A stretch of 64,000 bases of DNA, from positions 43,245,366 through 43,309,365 of the forward strand of contig CAIIXF020000001.1 of NCBI GenBank assembly GCA_903813345.2, given 5' to 3'. This DNA comes from Owenia fusiformis (taxonomy: Eukaryota > Annelida > Polychaeta > Sabellida > Oweniidae). Positions 1 to 12,200 of this stretch are shown piece by piece; the first letter of the stretch is position 1; each line of letters starts with the position of its first letter. A model generated the notes under the pieces. That model made no database searches. It saw only the letters and a program-made list of their open reading frames with translations, and was not told the origin of the DNA. The translations under genes and the position numbers were made by a program.

Positions 1-46
1 AGGGCATCGATATACCAGCCGTTATAATATGTTGTGTACAAGTTAC

Positions 47-277
47 CTGAGCATCGCCACTTTCATTTGGAGTTCCATTGGTTTTTCCATTAGCATCACC
101 ATTGGCTTTTCCATTAGCATCACCATTGGCTTTTCCATTAGTATCACCATTAGCATCACCATTGGTATCACCATTGGCATCTTCCATAGGATGATCTCCA
201 TTAGTAGAGTCAATCTTAGATTCATCATCAGACTTGGCCTTTTTAGCTTCAGGCTCAGCCTCTTCCTCAGGTTTCCT
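47..277 (-). CDS. NASP: NASP exon 10 with NGDANGK repeats, last exon in window
   Basis: Exon of 77 codons in phase 0 at both ends, acceptor at 279-278 and donor GTAACT at 46-41. It starts [15 protein letters not shown], which matches the basic C-terminal region of NASP, and then runs into [15 protein letters not shown]-type repeats. The real terminal exon must lie left of the window. Confidence 0.85.
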
Positions 278-3200
278 CTGTTGAATCAAATCATTGCAAT
301 GTAAATACATTTTTTCTCAGATTAGACTTGTCATCCTATTACACAACTAAAGAACTTAATAAAAATAAACGAGACACACAGTAATAAATATCACATTTTT
401 TATCAAATAATTCAAAATGTAGTCATAGGTCATGTAGGTTGAGCTTCTAATAATCTAATGCACAAATAAGTTGCCCATGGAGTCCACATTATCAGTCGAT
501 AGAGGACACAACTTCTGGAATAAATTTCCTAAGCATGCCCAAAACCTAATCATAAGACCTTGGCATTAGTCTGTTCTTGATTCTAAAATTTTCAAGTTGA
601 ACAGATAAGCAGTTTTCCTGAATTTTGATTTTGAAATTGAGGAAATGTCATTTCAAATATCCAATCAACCACGAAGCCCCGTTTACACTGACACAGACTT
701 TTCAACAGACTTTATAAGTCTTCTAGCAGTCTAGAGACCGGCGATGACCAAAGTCCCCTCTAACCGTGTATGAAGGCCTCAGTTACCATGGAAGTATCAC
801 GTAATCAGATTTTAACAAAAAAAAGACCGATGAAGACCGATTAAAGAATGAAACTGCTCATTCCAATATATGACTGGCGGTCTTTTTGTAACGGTCTCCA
901 TTGGACTTCACCAGACTCAACAGGATTCCATCAGATTTTTTAAAAAGACCGATTAAGACTGGCAAAAGTCCTGTGAAGTCCGACCTAATAATCCTATCAA
1001 GACAGGGCTTAACAGGTACTTTTGATCACAAAAATACTTATTTCATTATATCATAATCAATTTCAGAATTATAATCATGATAATTCCATAAAAATTCTCA
1101 TCAAGCTGATTTACCTTAGCTTAGTTGTTTTAACATGCAATCAAATACATAAATAGTGACCATAAAATAGGATGACAACTATGTGAGGTAACTGGAAAAA
1201 TGCCATCATGATGACAGTAAGGACATTGTAACTTCTCTAATAAGATGATACATTAAGGAAATGGTCGCAATGAAATCAGAGCATTTTGTGTTGCTAGAAA
1301 AAAGATGTTTTTTTCATTTCAGAATGTCAACCCACCTTCTTCCTGATGCCAATAGTGACTGCAGGTTCAGCTGTCTTGGACTCTGAGAATCCACTGGAAG
1401 AAGCAGAGTCAGCTCCAGCCTTCACCATCTCTTTGAGCTTCTCCTGATTCTTCAGTTCTTCCTCAGTGTCTTCAATCTTAGCCTGCATCTCAGGGATCAA
1501 CTCACTCAGATCTTCAACTTCTTGTTTGGCATTTTTAACCACCTCATCTGTAAAAACATAATTTATTTTAAAAGAAAAATATAAGTACCTCAGACAGTCC
1601 AAGATGATCATCGACACACTTTGATCAAAATAGGTTTAATTAGGATTGTGCACCTTGTTAAGAAATAAGAAAACTATTAGGTGATTATTATGTAGGATTT
1701 CATATTCATGATCACAATATTTACAAAAATTAAACTAACATGCATAAACTCCAGTTGCATATATTTAAGTATGAACATTTATTTAAATATCACCCACAAC
1801 CATACCTTCTTTATTTTCTGTATCTGCTATTATTTTGTTGAGTTGAGTGACTTTATCTTGTATGACTGAGGAGGCGTTCTTGTATGACTGTAGGGACTGT
1901 TCATATTGTTTGTTAAAGGAGTAGGCTAGGCCTAGTTGGTAGTGGGTCTCAGCTAGGAGTCTGTCACAGGGCTCTAAGTGCACCTTCTGGATTGTTAAGC
2001 ATTCTTCAAAATCTCCAATACTTTGTTCATATTGTTCTGAAAAAGTATCATAATAAATAACATACCATGAGATGGCTAGGCCCCAAAGTACAGTTTGTAG
2101 GAATGATCCAATACAATCAATAGCAGGGGCGGATCTGGGAACCAACAAAGGGGGGCCCAAATTGCAGGTCAGAACCCCCCCCCCCTCAGATGCGCCGGTG
2201 AATAGATTGTGTTGGCAATTTCTCAGTAACTAGAATGTTTCTACCTGACTAGGGATTGGACAGATCAGACTCATAGAAAGGTTTTATCAGGAGGGGCCTG
2301 TAATTTTTCAGATGGGCTTAGCTCTCTTGGTATGAGGTATTATAATCAACCACTTGTCTGCAGGCCTGTAGCCAGGATTTCTCAAGTCTGGTTCTCTTTT
2401 TGTTAAATTTACATGCAGATTTGCACCTCGCGCAATAATCAGTAATTGACTTTATTATCATTGTATATATATTTCCTTAAGATAATGAATGGATCTTAAA
2501 GATATGCCTATCTTCGCGGTCAGAATAGCCTTATAATCCAAGATATAACCACCTAAATTGTTTGCAATAACTGAAGTCGAAATGATTTTGCTCCTACTAG
2601 ACATCCCGTCCTTGTTAAAGTTTCAAACGGGACTAATATGCTACATAGCCCCACATGAGCACAGTGATTGGTTAAATCCATTCTGATACTCATCACATTC
2701 TGCCTTCAACGAGAAATACGAAGGCCATGCTTTCTCATTGATGGGTTAAATCTTACCTAATTTATTTTATGAACTTTTGAGAATTTTTGACTCGAGAGTC
2801 TTGAGAGTATCTCAGGATTAAATGCTGTATTGTTTACCTGTTTCCAGTCCAACCTCTCCTAGCTTTAGATGAGCCTGGGCAGCCTTTAGTTGCATGTCCT
2901 TGGTGGCCTGTCTGGAAATGTGCAGGAAAGAAGCATGTTCAATAGTGACCTCCTTGGAAAAAATTAATCTGGACAGTTCAAACATCTATGGATAATATGT
3001 AATTATGCCATTAGGTTGTTCAATAAGTTCGCGGAAAAATGCTGTCATTTCAAAGGTTTTTTATATTTTTTCGTGAAATTTTCACATAACATCTAGAAAT
3101 GTATATTTATCGATTTTCAAAATATCAGCATCTCTAGTTTGATTTGTCAGAAATGACGGTTACTATGGTGACTAGACTTTTAGGTAGGCGGGGCACTTTA

Positions 3201-6200
3201 CGTCACACAATTTACCATTATTGATTTTGCTGTTTTCAACAGGATGAAGGATGGGTTAAAACATGTACAGTATGAAACAATGCAAGAACCTCAACGGCAG
3301 TCCAAATGGCCCTTCGAACAAGTTCCCCTGAAGGCTTCAGAACACAATATAATCAATGAGTTGAATGCCAGTGACTTCACTAAACACAAGGAAGGGCACT
3401 TCGAACACCTCCTGAGACAATACATGTAGTCTAATAAGGCTATGAGAAGTAACAGCATGTATAGAATTAATGAAAAGGGTTGCAGAAGTTATAATTAGTA
3501 ATAATATCTGACAAAGCTCAGTTCCTACTTTTTAAATATGACTTTGGCGAGTTCCAACATTTCCCAAGCTAGCTGTAGGTTAGTAACGTCTTCTTCATCT
3601 TCCTTCTTCTCCTCGGCCTCATCTTCTTCTGCATCACCTGCATCTTCATCTTCCTCAGCATCATCTTTCTCTTCAGTCTCACCTGTAACATAGGGCAGAT
3701 AAATGGTAGAGTTCTCATAGAATGCTCATTAGATGTGATTAATTATGATTGCAGAATACCATGCATAACTATATATGTGTAATCAACCAATCATTATTTT
3801 GTTGTGGAATATTATATATATCAACCCTTGAGAATGTAGAACTCTGTCTCTTGGTGTGATATGGTATTCTAAGGTTGATAATTTGCTTTATTCTATCTTG
3901 TAATACAATATTCTTATTATATTCCGAATACAGTGAAATTAATATTAAGATAGAGCATATAGAAATAGCAAAATTAAGTCCTTATTCTAGGCTAAAGGAT
4001 GTTATTTAACACAATAACAACTTATCATACGTCATATCTTTAGCAGAAGAGCATTACTAATAAATTAATACATGTACACCCTTTCAATAAATATCCATTG
4101 ATTTCACTCCTATTTTTTATTGTACAGACATCAAGAATATGCCCCTTACAGCAAAAATGCACTGGTGCCTTATGTTAACAATATATCTACGGATGGTCCA
4201 AAATGCCATATTATTTGAAAATATATGTATTTTGAAGGGCATGCAGGAATCACATTGCAATTGTTCCTGAAATGGGATAAATAAATCTTCAGTGGTTTCT
4301 CAATAATAAGGTAAACGACACTAGGGATCTATTTGAAAATATACAGACTTCAGGATGATGATATACGAAGCAACAATTTTACACAGATATTAGTCATGAC
4401 ACAAATTATAGTGACTGTATAAGATGTCAATCTGGTACAATCATTTGAGGCATGACCAATATCTGTATGAAGTTGTTGTATATATTATCCTTACAGTTGT
4501 AAATTTTGGAGTAGACCCCTAGTGTCCATTAGTCTTCTTCGGAAACTGCTTAAGGTTCATTTTCACATTTCAGAAACAATTGCAATTGTGATCCATGTAT
4601 TTCCAGCAAAAATATTAAAATAAAAAAATTGTATCTCCCAAAAATATGGATGTTTTTTGGCCCACTTTTTGGCCCAGACATTTTAATGGAGATAGAGTTC
4701 ATATACTTTACTGAAAGAACTAGCAAGACTTCTGTCTCATATGACATAAACTACATGTTTGTGATATTCCAGAAAATGTATCCTCTACTGAATGCTACAC
4801 TGTCAACTTATTTTTGCATTATATTAAAAAAAAATATATAGTATGTAAATAACATACATGCGTATACATGAGCATTTTGTTACATATGCAGGGTTCTCAC
4901 CAGGAAATTTTTAAACACCGGATGTTTCGCGGTATTGTGACTAAATCCTCCCCCATGTGTGATCAGAGATATCTTATTAGTTTACTTTTCAAAATACTAC
5001 TTAAAAGATTATTTTCCTATTTTAATCACAATATACATTTCTAAAAGGTTTCTGACTTCCTATTCCTTCTTTTTATCCAGTTTTATGTATTTTCTCAAGA
5101 GTTTTGCCACAAATAATGTGACAGAAATGTAAAATTAGACTCTGGAAAAAACACTTTAGACTCCGGAAAGGCTATTAGACTCTGGAGCAAGAGGGTCTAA
5201 AGACAAGACTCCGGAGTCTAAAAAACCTAGTGAGAACCCTGAATGGTATTTAAATATTAACATAAGGGGTTGTCCTCCCCTTATATTATTAACAAAATCA
5301 GTTTAAACACATGCAATATGTAAACTAGAAAACAGCAACTCCACAAATAGTAGAAAATCCCACCTAACAAAACACACTTTGATATAAATTTCTTCTTACT
5401 GGGTATCAGTAGATAATTTTTGAAACAAATCCATCCACTGGTATTTGAGTTATCTAAAATTATATTTTTTACGAAAAATGAGGGCCATTTTAAAACTCCG
5501 CAATATTCTTTAAAATTTCTTCTTGAGCAGAGGTCCTTTGTCCCCAGGCATCAGTATATAAAATTTGAACCAGATCCGTCCACTGGTATTCAAAAAATGG
5601 TGGCCATTTTGAATTTCAGTGGCTATCTTGAAAATCTCCTCCGAAGCTCCTTTAACTCTAGGCATCAGTATATAACATTCGAACCAAATCCGTTAATAAC
5701 TAGTATTTGAGTTTACAAAGATGACATTTTTTACCAAAAATAGTGGCCATTTTGAATTGAGCAGCCATATTGAAAATTCCTTCCCAAGAAGGCCCTACAA
5801 CCATAAGTCATAAGGTTTAAAATATGAACTTATCTGTCAACCGATACTTGAGTTATCGCTCGGAAACATTACGGATGGATGAGTGACTTCTCTATATCCC
5901 TACAAACTCTGTTCGATGGGATAATATATATAAGGGTTTATACAGTATAAATACAAAAAAATACATACATTAGTACGGGTCCCACAATGTACAATTTTTA
6001 AATTCTGTAAGGCAATCTAGCTAATGTAGTGACCAAGGCAAGACCCCGAATATTTTTTTTCTGAATACCATTTTCTCATTAATAACGATACAAGTAACAA
6101 GAACATATAACACTAATATGAAACTTTATATAATACGCACAAGCACATTCCAATATTAGAGCCTGACAATTAGCATGCTTTTAAATATACACTGTATTAG

Positions 6201-9200
6201 CACAACATGCAATCTAATATCAGATTTACAGCAGTCAGCACAAGAATACAAATCTAGGCTGACATCCCTGCATAGTGGGCACATGACTTTACAGCAAGCC
6301 ATATTGCAAGCTTTATAGCAAGCCATATTGGAAGCTAATACAGCATGGAAGCTTTACAGCAAGCAATATTGCAAGCTTTACAGCAAGCCATATTGGAAGC
6401 TTTACAGCAAGCCATATTGGAAGCTAATACAGCATGGAAGCTTTACAGCAAGCCATATTGCAAGCCTTGTCAAGACAAAATGATGGTCTATCTAAATCTT
6501 TAGGTGACCAGACAGATAATTTCTTGGGATATCATTACAAAAATCTTAAGTTTATGTTAGGTTAAATGATAATGTAACAGCATGCTGGAAGCACATGGGT
6601 GTTAGCAATATTAGCACACCTATAATAATGTATATTAGCATGCCTATAATGTATCATCTACCTTCACCCTCAGTCTCCATCTTTTCTTCATCATCACCTT
6701 CCTTTGTTTCGTCTGTCTTGTCATCAACTTCAGCTTTACTTTCCTCATCTTTCATTTCGACAGATGTTTCTTCCTTCTTTTCTACAGTTTCTTCTTTCTT
6801 TTCTACAGTTTCTTCCTTCTTTTCTACAGTTTCTTCCTTCTTTTCAACAATTTCTTCCTTCTTTTCTACAGTTTCTTCTTTCTTTTCTGTAGTTTCTTCT
6901 TTCTTTTCTGTTGTTTTTTCCTTTTCCTCAGTTTCTTCTTTCTTTTCTGTAGTTTCTTCTTTCTTTTCTGTAGTTTCTTCTTTCTTTTCTGTTGTTTTTT
7001 CCTTATCCTCAGTTTCTTCTTTCTTTTCCACAGTTTCTTTTTTCTGTTCAGTAGTTTCTTCTTTCTTTTCAGCACTCTCATCTTTCATTTCTTCATCCTT
7101 GCTTTCTTCAGCTGGCTTTACTTCAGCATCCTTATTCTCACCTGATTTTTTCTCTGTCTGCCTTTCTTCCGTCATTGCATCGATTACATCATCAGAAATC
7201 TTTTCTCTTTCCTCACCTAATAGGTAAGACAAAGGTCAAAGTTCAATCATATCTCAGATGTCAAATTGAGGTTATCCCTAGATGAAACACTCAATCTGAT
7301 TTAAAGAGTGAAATTCATGCAATGTTCTCCTCAGGATTTTTTCTAAAATGGATGCAAAATTCTCAATTTCATAATTCTCACCAAAGTTGGTCTATTTTCT
7401 CGTATACTAGCAGAGAGTGGGTGCACATGAGTTCTCAAGTGGGTAGATAGCTACATTAAAAATCTCAAGTGTTTGCAGCACCCTCTTGTTTCAATGCTGG
7501 GGAGATCACTGATATGGTAAGGTGCAGAGTTAATTTCATATATTTTTTATATTTCTTAACCACCACCGCAACATGCAGTTTTCCTCTAAGAAAAATGCAA
7601 CCATGCACGGTTGTGGATGACAACTTAGAGAATATAATGAATCAATTCAGGCTAAAGCTATTATCAATATTAATTTGAATTCCTCTCAAATACACTTATT
7701 AGTATTAATTCATTAGACAGCATATAGCTTTGCTCAAATCTGCTAGGTAAGTAAGGAGGTATTACAGCATAACATGGACTGCATTTGCTTCAATTTCAGA
7801 GGTACTAGTTGCCCGAAATGACCACTTTCAAACCTCATCAAGTCATTCCACAAAAACAGTCCTTGCAGAAATACAATACCTCAATCCTGCATTTTCTCAC
7901 TCATTGTTAATAACCACAATCCACAAATGCAACCACCTTTTATATTAATAATACGGCAAATTAGAAATATGATCCACCTACCTACACATGTATCGGGGTT
8001 CTCTACTTGTTTGTCTTCTGAGCTTGTAGAAGCTTCAGTCTCTTTCTCCTCTTTTGCAGTAACTGGTTCGACTAAAATAAAGTAGTTCTCCATATATTTC
8101 ATTTCTGTGAAATTCCTTTAGAATCATGATTGTAAATGCGTTAATACATCGAAAAAAAATATTGGTAATCAATTTCAAGTCAAAAAGCTTGAGGAATGTA
8201 AATTGTAGTTGTTAGACTAAACATGACTACCTACCTCCATCTAAAGCATTCCCGAGTACTCCATTCTCCATCCTGGCTAATTCAAGAAGAGCTTTTCCAT
8301 AATAAAAGTATGGCTCCCCACATTCATCAGCCGTCTCGCCATACTTCTCACTCCTGCATTAACAATAACAAATAGCAATTATGTTAAGTCTTGATGTATT
8401 GGAATTACTGTCTATAATTTTGATACATGGCTCACTTTTTCACATCAGCCCTAAGAACAGGATTTCATTCGGTGTTTTCATTAACCAGTGAATACTTATC
8501 TAGTTTGGACATAGTTATTGGATGAGAATCAGAGACATTTGACATGAAGGCATAACTATCCATGGCTGGCATTTTTAAAAATCAAATATATAGCAAAAAT
8601 CATAAGATAACACACAAAAAATGGCTACCATTAAAGCCAAATTGTCATCAGAAAGAATAATGTTATATCAGAAAGTGTATACCGGTATGTAATATTTCAA
8701 AAGCACACACACATACATGTCAATGGTGGCCATTTTTCAAAACTATTTTTCAAGTTACAGCAAAAATCGTAAAATAGTGTGTAAAGGCCGCCATTTTTCA
8801 AGATGGCTGCCATGTGCTTCTTCGAAATCTACATTTCTAGCTCTATTAATGTCCTATAATATTTTTTTATATTTAAAACATATTGATATTACAGTTTTAC
8901 ATTTTGTTCCTAAATTACTGTAAAATCGGCACTAAAATGGCCGCAATTTTTAAATGATCGGCCATTTTGAAAATCTGCTTTTGAGCAGAACTTCTACCCA
9001 CATAGGATATATGTGTGCAAAATATGAACAAAATCAGGCCAACAGTATTTGAGTTATTGCCCAGATGGACAAACTGGATGTGCGTACGTACATACGGTTA
9101 GAGGGGCAGAGGCGTTCCCTTGAGTATATCTCTCCGAACTTGAGTTATGTTGGTATTGAGTTATGTTTCTGTTTTGGTGTCAAATGGCACAAGATATTAC

Positions 9201-12200
9201 ATAGAGTAATCTCATACTTATAATACAATATTACAATGTAGTTGTCATTGTCACTATTGAATATAATAGCAACCAACTGATAATAAAGAAATAACTAATT
9301 GCTTACAGACAATACAATTAACAACAAAATGTGTTCTCTAGAGAACTAGAGCTATTACCAATCTATTCTCCAACATGTATTATGGTCTTTAGTACAGTGT
9401 GAGTCTAAGGATTTTCTGTCACTCGACAAGTGGCAATCGGCTTGTGTTTTTTCACACTCGCCAATGAAAAATTAAACATTTAGAGGTTTCATTTACTTGC
9501 TATACATATTTGGAATGATTGCTATTTAGGCACATCCCATTCAGCACGTTTTAGTTGTCATTCGACAAGATTGACTTAACATTTGATCCAGATTGTCAGT
9601 TATCAAATTGACTACAAGTACTTTGAATAACTAAATCTCTTTGTCAATTTTCACCCTATCTACTTAATTACTGAAAGAGATACTTAGGAGGGGTTAGCCC
9701 CAGTATGAAGTATCCCTGATGTGATACAGATACTTTAATCTTGATTCAGAATGTTTGTAATGTAACTAATTTTACAAAACCTATCACATATTTATATAGT
9801 CAAGCATGGAAAATTCAATAGTCTTACATCAACTTGGCTGCTTCTTGAAGACATGATACAGCTGCTGGGAAGTCGCCACAAACCAAATTACGCTTTCCAG
9901 CAGCTAGTTGATTCTGGGCATCTGCAACAACATCGACCTCTGGAGTGGGAGAACTGCAAAACAGAAAGACAAACATGTGAAATGAAAACTGAATAATAGG
10001 TAGAAAAGTGAAAAAAAACTTATTTATTTATTTATATATTTATACAAAGAATACATTAAACAAGTGCACATGTGCTTGTAGCTGGGCATAAGCATTATCA
10101 GCCACGTTATATGATGAAAATTAATTAATAGTATTCAATCAGTGAAAGATTTTCATTAACAGGATGCGGAGAATAACACTTTGGTTTGCAAGTTACATGG
10201 TTCATTGTGTCTAAATGCCACAAAATAGATGGCCTATTGCAATATACTGATACTTAGACTGACATACAAGTTTCAAGTATACGTTTTTACCTGGGTGTGT
10301 TTTTAAAATGATTATAAAGAGACTCAAGTAAAATTAGAATATTAGGAAAGAATGTTTGGCTGTCGTTTGCAGACGAGTTTAGGACAGGGCAGAGGAGGAT
10401 GGCCTGCTCTAGAGTCCATTTCACTGCTTCAGTTCGTCAGTAGAACGGCAAAAATAAGAAATTGGGAGACCATTGTGCAATAATATATGGAAAAGTATAT
10501 TCATAATGTACATGAATGACATTTGTATATCTTGGATTGCTTCTAGTTTGGCTTATAAAGTGTGTGGCCTCTTATATTTGGATGTTTCTCTGCCATGCTA
10601 TTTTCAATAAGATTAACATGGCTGAAATTCTTCAAATTACAAGACGGCACAGGCTTATTGCACAAAAAACTTAAAAATCTGAAATATACAAATGTCATTC
10701 ATGTACATTATGAATATACTTTTCCATATATTATTGCACAATGGTCTCCCAATTTCTTATTTTTGCCGTTCTACTGACGAACTGAAGCAGTGAAATGGAC
10801 TCTGAGATGGAAGAAACGGCATGATCTACAGTTGAACTATTGGTCTGAATGAAATGCTGCACAGACAGTATGAATGGGTCATCTGCTGTATTAGTCTATC
10901 CATACAGTAGGACCTGTTCGTGATGCTTTATAATTTAGACCAAAGTCTTTTTCTTTTGCCTGTATGATTACAACATGGGAGAATTTTCTACGCTTCTTAC
11001 ATTCGAGATACCTATTTATTTCAATAGATTCCTTGGTATTTTAGCATTCTTTTCATGTAGTTGAATCCACAATTGTCTGGGTTTATCGGCAGAACAAAGA
11101 AATTTTCGTTTTTGATGGCAATATTTGCGTGTAATATTTAACTCGTACAGGCAAATGATTGCGCTCGATGCAGGACTATAGTCCTGGCACGGAATAATAT
11201 TTTACCTCTTGGATATTGTGCTAAATGCTCTATGGTAGACGCAACAAAGGTGATCGGGTTTCATTGAAATGTGTGTTCTAACCTCTTGAGGGTAAGTAAG
11301 ACTCCTAATCTTCAGGTAACTCGTATAAACCAAGATATACAAATGTCATTAATGTACAATAGGAATCTATTTTTCCATATATAGGCCCATATATTAAATT
11401 ATTCGAAGTGTCTGGAGTACCTTAAAATTTAAGGCTCTTTAGCCAAAATGCTAAAGAGCCTTAAAATTTAAGGCTATTTAGCTGTGAACATAGTGTTTTG
11501 GCTAGAGAGCCTTTGTGTTTATAATCCGTGTTTATATTGTTTTTTATTGAAGTTTTCGTCATCTAAACAATAAAACAACACTCTCGAAAGTTTTTCAACC
11601 CAGAATGCCACTTAAAAATTTCACACATGTATATCACTATAGAGTTGCAAAAAGATTTGGCATATCATGGTAAAACACTCTGGTATAGTGGTTAGGGTGC
11701 TCGCTTTCCACTTCTGCGGCGTGGGTTCGATTCCCTGACGCAGCACTTTTTATTTTGAATAACAAGCCGGAAGTTTGTTCTCTGAGGCCCGGAAATTATG
11801 TACACATTTTTTTCTAGAATTCTTGGGCTTGCTCCATCGCTCAATCGTCAATGTTTAATGAAATTAATCACTTGAATTGGCTTTGCTATTTTTGCATAAT
11901 ATTTTCCTCACAAGTGAGAATTTTTAAAAGAACATGAGAGAGCACAAAGAAAATTTACAGTACAAGAGGTGAACTGTCGAGGAAACAGCGGCTTATGCAA
12001 CACAACAACAACATTTTTATCCTAGCCTCCAATCCATCAATAAATGTCTATACATCAAAATCTTTACTAAACGGACGTTGCGATTTATAGTGGATAAAAT
12101 TTTTCTGGCTATAGGTGATTGCCTTGTCTTACACCTTCTCTGGTGAACCAGAGACATTATATTTTCGATATATGCATGAACATGAAACAATCAAACATTT

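Noticed and set aside
29-304. Plus-strand 91-codon frame of SITIGFSI repeats
   Set aside because: It is the antisense of the NASP NGDANGK repeat exon; the minus frame joins conserved exons.
3244-3429. 61-codon plus-strand frame as a host gene
   Set aside because: No homology that I recognise, no splice partners, and adjacent to a mariner-like end.
6595-7227. Plus-strand 210-codon SSFFSTV frame
   Set aside because: Antisense shadow of the NASP KKEET exon; low-complexity DNA keeps both strands open.
11680-11757. Functional tRNA gene
   Set aside because: Anticodon and T stems are broken; A and B boxes alone do not make a tRNA.
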